Shown in pieces: positions 8,533-17,708 of a stretch of DNA of 64,000 bases. Source of the stretch: Hallella seregens ATCC 51272 (GTDB lineage Bacteria; Bacteroidota; Bacteroidia; Bacteroidales; Bacteroidaceae); assembly GCF_000518545.1 (NCBI RefSeq), contig NZ_JADU01000008.1, positions 1 to 64,000 of the forward strand, in the 5' to 3' direction. The notes under the pieces are model-generated. The model ran no database searches. It saw nothing but the letters and a program-made list of their open reading frames with translations, and was not told the origin of the DNA. The stretch's first letter is position 1, and each line of letters begins with the position of its first letter. Both the position numbers and the translations under genes were made by a program.

Positions 8533-9443
8533 AGTTCTCATTTGTCCTGCCCGCCTGGAAAGACAGATACCTTGCAGAGGCCGTGAGATCCATCCTGCGG
8601 CAGGACTATCGGAACTTTGAACTGATAGTAGTGGACGACTGCTCGCCGGAGCCGCTTGGAGAAATCATGAAGGAATTCCGGGACAACCGTGTCGTCTATC
8701 ATCGGAATGAAAAGAACCTGGGCGGGCGAAACCTTGTCGGGCAATGGAACCGCTGTTTGCAATATGCTTCGGGAGAGTATGTGGTGCTGGCTACCGACGA
8801 CGACCTTTATGAGCCGACATTCCTCTCTGCATTTGTTCCTCTCATCGAGAAATACCCCAAAGTCGAGCTGTTCCGTGCCCGCATTCTGCAGACAGATGCT
8901 CATGGAACCATCAAGGAAATAGACCGTTGCTACAAGGAGTACCTGACGAAAGACGAGTTTGCCTACCATATGCTGCATGGCATGAAAGGCGGCATACCTC
9001 ATTATATTTTTAAGCGACAGGCCCTAATGGCCAAGGGAGGCTTCGTCGATTTTCCCAAGGCATGGGCGTCAGATGATGCCACGGCCATCATGATGGCAGG
9101 GCACGGCGTGGTGAACAGTCAGGAACATTTGGTGAGGTTTCGGTGGAGCAGCATCAATATCTCGAGCGATTCTAAATGCGCACCCGAGAAAGTGGAGGCA
9201 AGATTAAAACTTGGACAATGGCTGAAAGACAATCTACAGCCCATTGAAAGAGATACAGAGTGGAACCGTTTTCTGGCCCGCCACGTGGATGATTACCTGT
9301 CTTTATACAACAAGCTGACCCTGATTTCCACCATGAAGCACTTGCCTTTGGCCCAAAAGATGAGCTGTCTGCGAATCATCATAAAGCGCAGCGAGCTGAC
9401 CACAAAAGACAAGCTGTCCATCATCCGCCGTACACTATGGTAA
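8502..9443 (+). CDS. GT2 glycosyltransferase
   Basis: Inverting GT-A transferase: FSFVLPAWKDRYLAEAVRSI at the N-terminus, LIVVDDCSPEPLG, the substrate-loop GGRNLVGQWNRCLQYASGEY and the metal site TDDDLYE. Length of 313 residues is normal for the family. ATG 8502 is the start that gives the family N-terminus and lies 31 bases inside the previous gene in another frame. It is followed by the only sizeable non-coding gap inside the sugar part of the locus, which is filled by a 22-bp repeat array. Confidence 0.87.
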   Translation: MRNSQEHHSVKFSFVLPAWKDRYLAEAVRSILRQDYRNFELIVVDDCSPEPLGEIMKEFRDNRVVYHRNEKNLGGRNLVGQWNRCLQYASGEYVVLATDDDLYEPTFLSAFVPLIEKYPKVELFRARILQTDAHGTIKEIDRCYKEYLTKDEFAYHMLHGMKGGIPHYIFKRQALMAKGGFVDFPKAWASDDATAIMMAGHGVVNSQEHLVRFRWSSINISSDSKCAPEKVEARLKLGQWLKDNLQPIERDTEWNRFLARHVDDYLSLYNKLTLISTMKHLPLAQKMSCLRIIIKRSELTTKDKLSIIRRTLW

Positions 9444-9451
9444 GCATAAAG

Positions 9452-9560
9452 CCCTATTCGCATCAGGATTAAGCCGCAATCGTCGCGCGTTCAGGCCCTT
9501 ATCGCCACACCATCAAGCGTCAATCACGAGGCCGACAAACCGTAATCGCAAGTTCAAGGC
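9452..9560. repeat. 22-bp lattice repeat array (five imperfect units)
   Basis: Units start at 9452, 9474, 9496, 9518 and 9540. The cores align as CCCTATTCG, CCGCAATCG, CCCTTATCG, CGTCAATCA and CCGTAATCG. The array begins right after the upstream stop codon (9443) and ends at the next ATG (9561). It leaves no room for a usual promoter or ribosome site between the two glycosyltransferase genes. The units are degenerate, so the case for a family rests on the same 22-bp period elsewhere in the window. Confidence 0.6.
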
Positions 9561-10382
9561 ATGAAGTTCAGCATCATAACCATCAACTACAATGAAGGGG
9601 CGGGGTTGAAAAGAACCATCGACAGCGTTCTTTCACAAACCTGCCGGGACTACGAATACATCGTCATCGACGGTGGGAGCACCGACAACAGCATCGAAGC
9701 CATCAGGCAAAATGCGGAGGGCATAGCCTATTGGACAAGTGAAAAGGATCGCGGAATCTATCATGCCATGAACAAAGGAATCAAGGCAGCAAAGGGCGAT
9801 TACTGTATCTTCATGAATTCCGGCGACACATTCTACGACACAGAGGCATTGGCCCACGTGGTCACGGCTGGCCAGTGGACCGACGTGGTGTGCGGTGACA
9901 TTTGTTTTGGCGAGGACAACATCTGCCCCAATCCCGAGCGAGTGACCATGAAGACCTTTTATAAGCATACGCTATACCATCAGGCCAGCTTCATCAGCAC
10001 GCCCTTGTTGAAAGCCCATCCGTATGACGACACCATGAGAAGTGCCGCCGACTGGAAATGGTTTCTCCAAGCCTTGGTGTTCCACAATGCCTCGTATGCC
10101 CATATTCCCGTGACAATAGCCCGGTTCGAGGGAGGCGGTTTCAGCGAGAAGCAGCATGCCGTGGGACAGCAAGAAGTGGAAGAAGAGCTGCAGCAGTGTC
10201 TGCCCCCGCGAGTCCTGGAAGACTATGAAGACTACTGCGTGGGCTTGTCCCCATACCGAAAAATGATGAATGGAATAGAGAATGTTCCCATGCTCAAGAA
10301 ACTGTTTTTCAGCACAAACAAGTTCGTTTTGAACATACTTAACTTGAAATTGAAATCTGAATGGATCAAGGAGCTGGGATGA
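9561..10382 (+). CDS. GT2 glycosyltransferase (first of a tandem pair)
   Basis: 273-residue GT-A transferase with FSIITINYNEGAGLKRTIDS, YIVIDGGSTDNSIEAI, the short DRGIYHAMNKGIKAAKGDY motif and FMNSGD as the metal site. This is the compact GT2 subfamily common in Bacteroidetes O-antigen and capsule loci. The downstream gene is clearly homologous along its whole length, so this is a tandem duplication followed by divergence. The stop overlaps the next start as ATGA. Confidence 0.9.
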   Translation: MKFSIITINYNEGAGLKRTIDSVLSQTCRDYEYIVIDGGSTDNSIEAIRQNAEGIAYWTSEKDRGIYHAMNKGIKAAKGDYCIFMNSGDTFYDTEALAHVVTAGQWTDVVCGDICFGEDNICPNPERVTMKTFYKHTLYHQASFISTPLLKAHPYDDTMRSAADWKWFLQALVFHNASYAHIPVTIARFEGGGFSEKQHAVGQQEVEEELQQCLPPRVLEDYEDYCVGLSPYRKMMNGIENVPMLKKLFFSTNKFVLNILNLKLKSEWIKELG

Positions 10383-11218
10383 AATTGTCGGTCATAACCA
10401 TTAACTACAACAACAGAGACGGGCTACGCAAAACCCTCGAAAGCGTGGTTGCCCAGACTTATGGTGATTTTGAATACATCATTATCGACGGTGGCAGCAC
10501 AGATGGCAGCGTGGAGGTTATCAAGGAACATGAAGACAAGGTGTCCTATTGGGTGAGCGAAGAAGACAATGGCATCTACCATGCCATGAACAAAGGGGTA
10601 AAGGCCGCCCATGGAGAATACTGCATGTTCCTGAATTCGGGCGACTCATTCTACAGCCAGGAGGTCTTGCAACATGTTTTTTCCCAAAACGTGCATGCAG
10701 ACATTGCTTGCGGCGACTTGACCACAGGAGACGACAGAGTGATTCCCGCACCCGAAGAAGTTACAATGGCATTCATGATGCGGGGCAGTCTCTCGCACCC
10801 TGCTGCGTTTACGCGGCGCACCTTGCTTGTCGCACACCCCTTTAACGAGCAGTCTAAAATCATTGCCGACCATGAGTTCTTCATGTATGCCCTTGTCAAA
10901 ATGAACGCCTCCTACCAGAAACTGCGTGGCATCGTTTCTGTGTTTGACCTGACAGGGGTCAGCTGCACAACACGCAGTTATGGAGATGAAGAACTAAAAA
11001 TACTACAAAATACCGAGGGTCAAATCCTCCTGCCCCGCGTAAAAGAAGACTACGACATTTTCATGGGCAAGCGCGACGACTATCACCGGCTGTTTTATCT
11101 TCTTGGCTTCTCCAAGCACAGAAAGTGGATTTACACGCTGGTTGTTGTTGTTCTAAAAATGATTATGCTCAACCGTGGGTTCGTCAAAGACTTCTCCATC
11201 AAAGAGAAAAGAGAATAA
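10379..11218 (+). CDS. GT2 glycosyltransferase (second of a tandem pair)
   Basis: Paralogue of the preceding gene: LSVITINYNNRDGLRKTLES, YIIIDGGSTDGSVEVI, DNGIYHAMNKGVKAAHGEY, MFLNSGD, then a matching histidine-containing acceptor region (SHPAAFTRRTLL against YHQASFISTPLL). The C-terminal 40 residues are basic and hydrophobic, suggesting membrane association. The start at 10379 gives an ATGA overlap. The two copies may add similar sugars in sequence, but that is inference. Confidence 0.9.
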   Translation: MKLSVITINYNNRDGLRKTLESVVAQTYGDFEYIIIDGGSTDGSVEVIKEHEDKVSYWVSEEDNGIYHAMNKGVKAAHGEYCMFLNSGDSFYSQEVLQHVFSQNVHADIACGDLTTGDDRVIPAPEEVTMAFMMRGSLSHPAAFTRRTLLVAHPFNEQSKIIADHEFFMYALVKMNASYQKLRGIVSVFDLTGVSCTTRSYGDEELKILQNTEGQILLPRVKEDYDIFMGKRDDYHRLFYLLGFSKHRKWIYTLVVVVLKMIMLNRGFVKDFSIKEKRE

Positions 11219-11221
11219 ATC

Positions 11222-12334
11222 ATGAGCTACAAAAATATCAAATTGAGTGAAGTCGTCATCAGAGGATACAAGTCTATCGCTTATAACCATCCCGTTACTT
11301 TAACTTTGCATGACATCAACATCTTGCTTGGTGCCAATGGTGCCGGCAAAAGCAATATAGTAGGGTTCTTTCGGATGCTTAGCTACATGATGAGCCGATC
11401 GTTTGCAAAATATGTAGAGATGGCTGGTACGTCCAGCAGCATACTTCATTATGGTGCAAAGCATACTCCTGCCATATCTGGTGTGCTTAAGTTCTCGGAC
11501 GAAAAATCTACAGACACCTATACTTTCACCTTGGCCAACGCTGTTCCAGACCGTCTGATCGTAAGCGAAGAACATGTGACTTGGCTGAAAAAAGGCAAGG
11601 ATAAACCTTACGAGGTAACACTTGAACCCAACTACAAGGAGTCATCATTGATGGACAGTAAGGACAGTGTGGCTCACTCCATCTATCGCTTACTGTCTTT
11701 TTGCAAGGTGTATCAGTTTCATGACTCATCGGCAGAAGGGCCGCTTCGCCAAGCCTGTCCTATAGAAACAGCAAATTATCTACAGTCGCATGGCAATAAT
11801 CTGCCGTCTTTCCTACTGAATCTAAGAGAGTATCACCACGACTCTTATCAACGAATTGTCCAGTACGTAAGAGAAGTGATGCCCCAATTCGAGGATTTCT
11901 ACCTTGAACCTTCTGGAAATACGATTTCTTTACGGTGGAAAGACACGTCGCCAACTGACTATCGTTTTAACGCGCATCAGTTCTCGGACGGTTCGATTCG
12001 CTTTATCGCTTTGGCTACATTGCTGCTGCAGCCCACCACAATCATGCCAAAAGTCCTCATTCTGGATGAGCCGGAATTAGGCTTGCATCCATATGCTATA
12101 TCACAGTTGGCCGAAATGATCAAGGATGCTTCCATCCACACTCAGGTATTGATTGCTTCACAAAGCAAGGATTTGGTTGACCATTTTAACATTGATGACA
12201 TTTCGGTGGTGGAAATGGAAGAAGAGCATACTGTGGTGAGCAAGCTGGACAACAAGGATTACACATTGTGGCTGGAAAAATATTCTGTAAGTGAGATGTG
12301 GGACAAGAACATCATTGGAGGCAGACCGGTATGA
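11222..12334 (+). CDS. AAA family ATPase (AAA_21/OLD-like), possible defence ATPase
   Basis: SMC/ABC-like ATPase of 370 residues. It has the N-terminal IRGYKSIAYNHPVTLTLHDI, Walker A GANGAGKSN (about 37-45), an ABC-signature-like FSDGSIRFIALATLLLQP (about 253), Walker B VLILDEPELGLHP (about 277-289) and the switch region VLIASQSKDLVDHF. There is no nuclease domain on the same chain. It is coupled by ATGA to a DUF4276 gene. ATPase plus small TOPRIM-like partner is the layout of several phage-defence systems (PARIS AriA/AriB is one known example, with DUF4435 as partner). The pair is foreign to sugar biosynthesis and lower in GC than its neighbours. Confidence 0.85.
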   Translation: MSYKNIKLSEVVIRGYKSIAYNHPVTLTLHDINILLGANGAGKSNIVGFFRMLSYMMSRSFAKYVEMAGTSSSILHYGAKHTPAISGVLKFSDEKSTDTYTFTLANAVPDRLIVSEEHVTWLKKGKDKPYEVTLEPNYKESSLMDSKDSVAHSIYRLLSFCKVYQFHDSSAEGPLRQACPIETANYLQSHGNNLPSFLLNLREYHHDSYQRIVQYVREVMPQFEDFYLEPSGNTISLRWKDTSPTDYRFNAHQFSDGSIRFIALATLLLQPTTIMPKVLILDEPELGLHPYAISQLAEMIKDASIHTQVLIASQSKDLVDHFNIDDISVVEMEEEHTVVSKLDNKDYTLWLEKYSVSEMWDKNIIGGRPV

Positions 12335-13026
12335 GAGCAAAGATAGTGCATGTGCTTTGTGAAGGCCAGACTGAGCTGGGCTTTGTGGAGAAAGTGCTGA
12401 AACCATACCTCCTATTGCAAGGAACAACAGCTGTGAAGAGCGTGCTTGTAACCACAAACAAGAAGAAGAATGCGCGTGGCGGCATGGTAACTTATCAACA
12501 TGCCAAGAAAGATCTGGAGACTCTTTTAACGTTGAAAGACGGAGGGAATGAGCACCATGTATTTACTACGATGTTTGATTTGTACGCATTGCCGGCCGAT
12601 TTCCCGGGTTATAATGATTCTCAAAGAATAGCGGACAAATATAATCGGGTAGCATCTTTGGAGAATGAATATTCCTCTGCTGTGAATGATGGCAGGTTTA
12701 TTCCTTATATTCAGTTGCATGAATTTGAAGCGTTGGTGCTTTGCGGATTAAAGCATCTATCTGACCTTTATGCAGGATGTGAAAAACGTTGCGAAGCATT
12801 AATCAAGCATGTTGAGCATATAGGAAATCCTGAACTCGTAAACGACAATCCGGACACAGCTCCAAGCAAACGCATCATTAAGGCTGTTGAGGGAGACCCC
12901 AAGCACCACTTCCGTTACAACAAGCCTGCGACAGGTAAATATATTACGAATAAAATTGGCATAGATGAATTACGAAAGCAATGCAAGCACTTTGATGAAT
13001 GGGTTGAAAAAATAATCAAGGCCTGA
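12331..13026 (+). CDS. DUF4276 family protein, partner of the upstream ATPase
   Basis: 231 residues starting KIVHVLCEGQTELGFVEKVL, the conserved N-terminal strand-glutamate motif of DUF4276 proteins. It is followed by TTMFDLYALPADFPGY and YIQLHEFEALVL, which hold acidic residues positioned as in TOPRIM-like metal sites (E in GQTE, D in FDLY, E in HEFEA). A nuclease role is inferred from this acidic pattern and from pairing with an ATPase; it is not established. Start ATG 12331 overlaps the ATPase stop by four bases. The pair ends before a separate acetyltransferase gene. Confidence 0.82.
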   Translation: MRAKIVHVLCEGQTELGFVEKVLKPYLLLQGTTAVKSVLVTTNKKKNARGGMVTYQHAKKDLETLLTLKDGGNEHHVFTTMFDLYALPADFPGYNDSQRIADKYNRVASLENEYSSAVNDGRFIPYIQLHEFEALVLCGLKHLSDLYAGCEKRCEALIKHVEHIGNPELVNDNPDTAPSKRIIKAVEGDPKHHFRYNKPATGKYITNKIGIDELRKQCKHFDEWVEKIIKA

Positions 13027-13057
13027 TTGCCATGTGCTTATCCGGCAGCAAAAAGAC

Positions 13058-13630
13058 ATGCAATACCAAGAATGCTTAGACTATATACGCAGCGACTATT
13101 ATCGCTTCAAGGAGCGAAAGGACGCGGGCCTAATCCGCATGTGGACGGCCACTTTTCTCGACGTTGGCTTCCGCTTCTTGTTTTGGTTCCGGCTGGCCAA
13201 ATGCAGTAATGTCTTGTTAGGCGGGATAAGCAGAATGCTGTATAGGTATTGTGCCATGAAGCACCATATCGTGATCGAGCGCACGACGGAGATTGGATAC
13301 GGATGCCGCATTGTGCATGGAGGCCCTGTTGTCATCAATGCTTCCGCGGTAATTGGTGACAATGTTGACATATATCAATTTACTTCCATCGGGAGTATGT
13401 ACATGACGGCCGCCCATATCGGCAACAATGTTTACATCGGTCCATTAGTCTGCATTGTTGAAGATGTGACCATCGGCAACGGGGTGACCATCGGCGCAGG
13501 GGCTGTGGTGGTTAAAGACATACCCGACGGCGTAACCGTGGCTGGGAATCCTGCCCGTGAAATATCTCGGAAAGAGCCGGGGCGGCTGGTGTGGAGACGA
13601 TGGGACAGGGCGTGGAACAAAGCTAAATAA
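13058..13630 (+). CDS. Serine acetyltransferase-like hexapeptide acetyltransferase
   Basis: 190 residues with an N-terminal helical part and a left-handed beta-helix. The sequence runs IERTTEIGYGCRIVHGGPVV, then INASAVIGDNVDIYQFTSIG, then IGNNVYIGPLVCIVEDVTIG and the typical ending GAVVVKDIPDGVTVAGNPAR. The histidine of the HGG motif is the expected catalytic base. In glycan loci such CysE-like proteins usually O-acetylate sugars rather than serine. An in-frame ATG at 13034 would add eight residues. It follows the ATPase/DUF4276 pair by about 30 bases. Confidence 0.85.
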   Translation: MQYQECLDYIRSDYYRFKERKDAGLIRMWTATFLDVGFRFLFWFRLAKCSNVLLGGISRMLYRYCAMKHHIVIERTTEIGYGCRIVHGGPVVINASAVIGDNVDIYQFTSIGSMYMTAAHIGNNVYIGPLVCIVEDVTIGNGVTIGAGAVVVKDIPDGVTVAGNPAREISRKEPGRLVWRRWDRAWNKAK

Positions 13631-13647
13631 ATATAATCTGACTGGTT

Positions 13648-14598
13648 ATGAGCACCAAAATATCCGTAGTGGTTCCCGTCTATAACGGCGAGAAATATAT
13701 CAGGGAATGCATTGACAGCATACTGGCCCAGACATTTGAAGACTTTGAACTGATACTGATAGACGACGAAAGTCCCGACAACTGTGGAGCGATATGCGAC
13801 CAATATGCAATGGAAGACAGCAGGGTCAGGGTGGTGCACCAAACAAACCAAGGCATCAACCACACCCGACGAAACGGCGTAAGGGAGGCACATGGAGAGT
13901 GGGTGGTCTTCGTCGATGATGACGACACGCTACCCATGGATGCTTTGCAAAAGCTCTATGCAGTGTCGGACGGCACCGACTTGGTGATAGGTTTCCCTGA
14001 CAAGCCGATCCATAAGAAAGAGCTGACGCTGGAAGAGTGCAAGAGCAACGCCATCACGGGCAGACTGTTTCCACCCACTCCTTGGGCCAAGCTCTACCGA
14101 CGGACATTGTTTTCTGACGAGATCTTCGACTTTCCACGCGGCATAGATGGCGAAGAAGACATGATCATGAACATTCGCGTAATGTTTTCGCTGAGCCGGG
14201 CACCCCACTTTGTTTTCGAGCGGGTATACCATTTCAGGCGCAACCTGACGAGCGTGTCACACACCAAGAAGGCCTCCATTGCCCATGAGGCCCTGTTCGA
14301 CGAATGTCGCATGCACTCAATCCCCTCCCCCCGCGAACGGGAGCATTTCATGAAAGCCATCCTCTCAAGCCGCATCAATGGCCTGTACGGTGTGGCCTAT
14401 GCATCGCCCGAAGACTTGACAGATAAGCAACATCCCTTTTTGCAGCAAATCATGGCAGATGTCCGGCGAACAGGTTACCGACTAAAGTTTACAGACAAGA
14501 TCCTTTTAAGCTGCTCTAATCGGAGCTTGCTGAAAACTATGGGATTTGTCCGAGCCGTACGCAACTTCGCCAAGTATCATCTGGGGCTAAACAATTAA
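13648..14598 (+). CDS. GT2 glycosyltransferase
   Basis: 316-residue GT-A transferase: ISVVVPVYNGEKYIRECIDS, LIDDESPDNCG, NQGINHTRRNGVREAHGEWV and the metal site VDDDDTLP. A hydrophobic and basic C-terminus follows. It belongs to the large EpsE/WcaA-like GT2 group. Position between two acyl-modifying genes gives no clue to its sugar. Confidence 0.88.
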   Translation: MSTKISVVVPVYNGEKYIRECIDSILAQTFEDFELILIDDESPDNCGAICDQYAMEDSRVRVVHQTNQGINHTRRNGVREAHGEWVVFVDDDDTLPMDALQKLYAVSDGTDLVIGFPDKPIHKKELTLEECKSNAITGRLFPPTPWAKLYRRTLFSDEIFDFPRGIDGEEDMIMNIRVMFSLSRAPHFVFERVYHFRRNLTSVSHTKKASIAHEALFDECRMHSIPSPREREHFMKAILSSRINGLYGVAYASPEDLTDKQHPFLQQIMADVRRTGYRLKFTDKILLSCSNRSLLKTMGFVRAVRNFAKYHLGLNN

Positions 14599-14656
14599 AG
14601 ATGAATATTGGACATTACTCACAACCAGAGTTAATCACCCCAAAAGGCTAAAAGAC

Positions 14657-15664
14657 ATGGAAAAGACAAGGATACGTTTCCTGGATTTGGCAAAACTCAC
14701 AGCCATCTTTCTGGTCGTATGGGGCCATGTGATACTCTGTTCGGGCAGTGAAAGTGCCAATACACGCAGCATCCACGATTGGATTTATACTTTTCACATG
14801 CCGCTGTTTATGCTGTTGAGCGGATTTTTTGTTGCATCCTCCTTACAATATGGTTTTGTCTCTGTACTGAGAAAGAAGTTCGCCCAGTTGTTGGTTCCTT
14901 GCCTGAGTTGCACCTTGCTGTGCATATTATACATCGCTCTGTTCAGGGAACTGACTTTCAATGCTGTCCGAACAGAACTCATAGGCAATTCCTGGTTCCT
15001 CAAGACGCTGTTTGCCAACTATGTATTGTTCTATGTCTTGAAGCAGACTCGGTTGCAGGATGGTTGGCTGTTCGTGCTGTCCTATGTTGCCATTCTGGCC
15101 ATCCCGCATTCCTACTCATTGCAATTCTCATGGCTGTACCCGTTCTTTTGGATGGGTTATTTCATGAAGTGCAAGTTTCAATGGTTGATGGACAACATGA
15201 AGGTCTTGACACTTGTGAGCATTGCCGCATATAGCACATTCTATGCTCTGTGCCATAAAGACATGGTAACTATGCTTGGAATCCTGCCCACCATGGCATC
15301 CATAACATCGACACCCCTGCTGCTTTTGTCGAAATTTGTAATGGTTGCAGCTGGAAGCCTCATGTGTGTCGGCCTATGCTATTACGTGGAGAAATATGCT
15401 CCCCATGGTATTGTTGCCAAGATGGCCTGTTGTGGCAAATATACTTTGGGCGTATACATCATACAGACCATATTCATCATAGAAATATATGCAGATGTAG
15501 CCGGAACGATAACAGCTTGGGGGCAGGGCCATGAAGTTTGGCATACCCTGTGGGTATCCGTATTCATGTCAATATTGTGCTTGGCAACCATACGGTTCTT
15601 TGCACGTTACAAATGGATAGACCGCTTGTTGTTCGGCGGGCAGTATTACACCAACAAGGCATGA
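14657..15664 (+). CDS. Membrane acyltransferase (acyltransferase 3 family)
   Basis: 335-residue polytopic protein with IRFLDLAKLTAIFLVVWGHV at the N-terminus, FHMPLFMLLSGFF, about ten membrane segments and GKYTLGVYIIQTIF near the end. Predicted O-acyltransferase for the glycan, and the third gene of this family in the locus. Its stop overlaps the next start as ATGA. Confidence 0.87.
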   Translation: MEKTRIRFLDLAKLTAIFLVVWGHVILCSGSESANTRSIHDWIYTFHMPLFMLLSGFFVASSLQYGFVSVLRKKFAQLLVPCLSCTLLCILYIALFRELTFNAVRTELIGNSWFLKTLFANYVLFYVLKQTRLQDGWLFVLSYVAILAIPHSYSLQFSWLYPFFWMGYFMKCKFQWLMDNMKVLTLVSIAAYSTFYALCHKDMVTMLGILPTMASITSTPLLLLSKFVMVAAGSLMCVGLCYYVEKYAPHGIVAKMACCGKYTLGVYIIQTIFIIEIYADVAGTITAWGQGHEVWHTLWVSVFMSILCLATIRFFARYKWIDRLLFGGQYYTNKA

Positions 15665-16608
15665 CTCTCCTTTCCATACTCATACCGGCCTACAATGCCG
15701 AGCAATTCCTGCCCAGATGCCTTGACTCCATCTGTGGGCAAGACATGGCCGGGACGGAAGTCGTCATTGTTGACGACGGCTCTACAGATGGCACCCTTGT
15801 CCTGGCACAACGATATTCACACCTGCACGATAATATACGGACATACTCCAAACCCAACGAGGGAGTAGGTGCGACTCGGAATCGACTTCTGCAGGAGGCA
15901 AAAGGCGAATACGTCTGGTTTGTGGATGCAGACGACTATGTCCATGAAGGCTGCATTCCACAGATCTGTTTGGCACTGGCCGAGGCACCAGACACCGATA
16001 TGATGACGGTGCTGCATGACGAAGAAACTCTCCACGGCAGTTTTGAAGGCAGCGGGGAAGACTACATAGTGCAGGGGCGTTTCGACGGCTATCTTTGGAG
16101 CAAGATTATCAAGAGGTCTGCAATAGAAACAAACCACATTAGATTTGAGGCCGACCTTTGCTCGCAGGAGGACTGGCTGTTCCTTATGCAGCTCTATCCC
16201 ATGCTCAGACGGGTGAAAACGACCCACATCATGGCTTACCACTATTGTGACGACAACCAGAATTCCGTGATGCGCAAGCCGACAAGGGAAAATATTCATC
16301 GCAATGTAGACAACTCGCTGAAGACCATCTGTCATTTCGGACAGCTCGTCAGCAAGTACCAAGGCAGACGCTTCTGCCCGGCCTATCGCGCTTGGCTGAA
16401 CTATTCTGTTTCGGGTTTCCTCTTCAGCCTGCTCCCGCTGGACTATACCAAGACAGAAGTTAGGGCCATGTTACAAATCTTTCGGAAGAAAGGGCTCTAC
16501 CCGGCAGGCAAGGCCCATCGGAAGAAAGCAGACCTATTTCTTCTGCTGGCCAATCGTGAATGGGTATATCTCCTGTTGGTGAACAGGTGGAAAAAGATTT
16601 CATACTGA
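15661..16608 (+). CDS. GT2 glycosyltransferase
   Basis: 315 residues: LLSILIPAYNAEQFLPRCLD, EVVIVDDGSTDGTL, NEGVGATRNRLLQEAKGEYV and WFVDADDYVHEGC as the metal site, followed by an acceptor domain with EDWLFLMQLYP. ATG 15661 overlaps the acyltransferase stop as ATGA and gives the family N-terminus. Confidence 0.88.
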   Translation: MTLLSILIPAYNAEQFLPRCLDSICGQDMAGTEVVIVDDGSTDGTLVLAQRYSHLHDNIRTYSKPNEGVGATRNRLLQEAKGEYVWFVDADDYVHEGCIPQICLALAEAPDTDMMTVLHDEETLHGSFEGSGEDYIVQGRFDGYLWSKIIKRSAIETNHIRFEADLCSQEDWLFLMQLYPMLRRVKTTHIMAYHYCDDNQNSVMRKPTRENIHRNVDNSLKTICHFGQLVSKYQGRRFCPAYRAWLNYSVSGFLFSLLPLDYTKTEVRAMLQIFRKKGLYPAGKAHRKKADLFLLLANREWVYLLLVNRWKKISY

Positions 16609-16628
16609 AATACTGACTCCAAAACATC

Positions 16629-17705
16629 GTGGAAGAATCGAAATACAGACAGGGAAGAATCGGGCGAGCTCTGTACGGGCTCATGAACAAGACGCTCTAC
16701 GTCTTGCCCATTCTGGTCAGCAACTATCGGTTCAGACGGTCGCTGTTTAGACCAATGTACCACGAGAGGGCTGCGGCCAGTCATGAACCACGGCCAAGCA
16801 AACAGCCGAAAACGGTTGTTTACATGGTACAGCCGGAGACAACATTCTCTGGCGGACTATCCGACCGGTTGCGAGCCATCACCTCCATATATGCAGAATG
16901 CAAAAGGCAGGGACTGCCTTTCAGAATCGTATTTGAACCCTTGCACTTGCAAGACTATCTGAAACCCAACAAATACGACTGGCGCATTGACGGGCAGGAC
17001 ATCATATGGGACATGCGGCGATGCTATCCCTGCACACTGTTGACCTATCACCATCGTTTAGAAAACCCTTTGCAGAGAATGGCCCAACGGCTACTGCTGC
17101 GAAGTTTCATCAAGAAAGACGCAGAGCAAATACATGTTTACTCCAACATGGCCACAGAGGAGAAGCGGTATGGCAAACTGTTCAAGGAATTGTTTGTCCC
17201 GACGCAAGAACTACAGGAACAGATAAATTACCACCTGCAACATATAGGTGGAAAAAGAAACTATATTTCCATGACATTCCGCTTTCGCCAGCTCTTGGGC
17301 GACTTTAAAGAAGGAGGGGAAACGCTTGACGAGAGAGAAAAAGGGCTGTTTGTCCAACGCTGCATAGCCTACGTAAACAGAATGCACCAAAAGCAACCTG
17401 GAAAGAAAATCTTGGTGACAGCCGACAGTGCTACATTTTTAGAGAGCCTGAAAGCATCAGTACACGGCCATGGACTCGAGGCCTACGATTCGTGGCTGTA
17501 TCTCATCCCTGGCAAAGTGGTGCACATGGGATTTACACATGACGCAGACAAACAGACTTACATGAAGTCGTTTGTTGACTATTATATGCTTAGCTATGCC
17601 TCGACAGTTTATTTGGTACGTGACAGATTGATGTACCATAGCGGCTTTCCATATCGGGCAGCTATACTTAATGGAGCCGATTATCAAGAAATAACATTAG
17701 ACTGA
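16629..17705 (+). CDS. Uncharacterised protein, possible GT-B fucosyltransferase-like enzyme
   Basis: 358 residues from a GTG start (ATG at 16683 is an alternative). The region ETTFSGGLSDRLRAITSIYA, ECKRQGLPFRIVFEP resembles the acceptor-side glycine-rich start of fucosyltransferase-like GT-B proteins (NodZ/GT11/GT23 group). The C-terminal segment DYYMLSYASTVYLVRDRLMY, HSGFPYRAA resembles their donor-site end, where a serine or arginine marks the nucleotide-sugar site. This is weak pattern similarity only. The location between a GT2 gene and the polymerase supports a glycan-transfer role. Confidence 0.55.
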   Translation: MEESKYRQGRIGRALYGLMNKTLYVLPILVSNYRFRRSLFRPMYHERAAASHEPRPSKQPKTVVYMVQPETTFSGGLSDRLRAITSIYAECKRQGLPFRIVFEPLHLQDYLKPNKYDWRIDGQDIIWDMRRCYPCTLLTYHHRLENPLQRMAQRLLLRSFIKKDAEQIHVYSNMATEEKRYGKLFKELFVPTQELQEQINYHLQHIGGKRNYISMTFRFRQLLGDFKEGGETLDEREKGLFVQRCIAYVNRMHQKQPGKKILVTADSATFLESLKASVHGHGLEAYDSWLYLIPGKVVHMGFTHDADKQTYMKSFVDYYMLSYASTVYLVRDRLMYHSGFPYRAAILNGADYQEITLD

Positions 17706-17708
17706 ACT

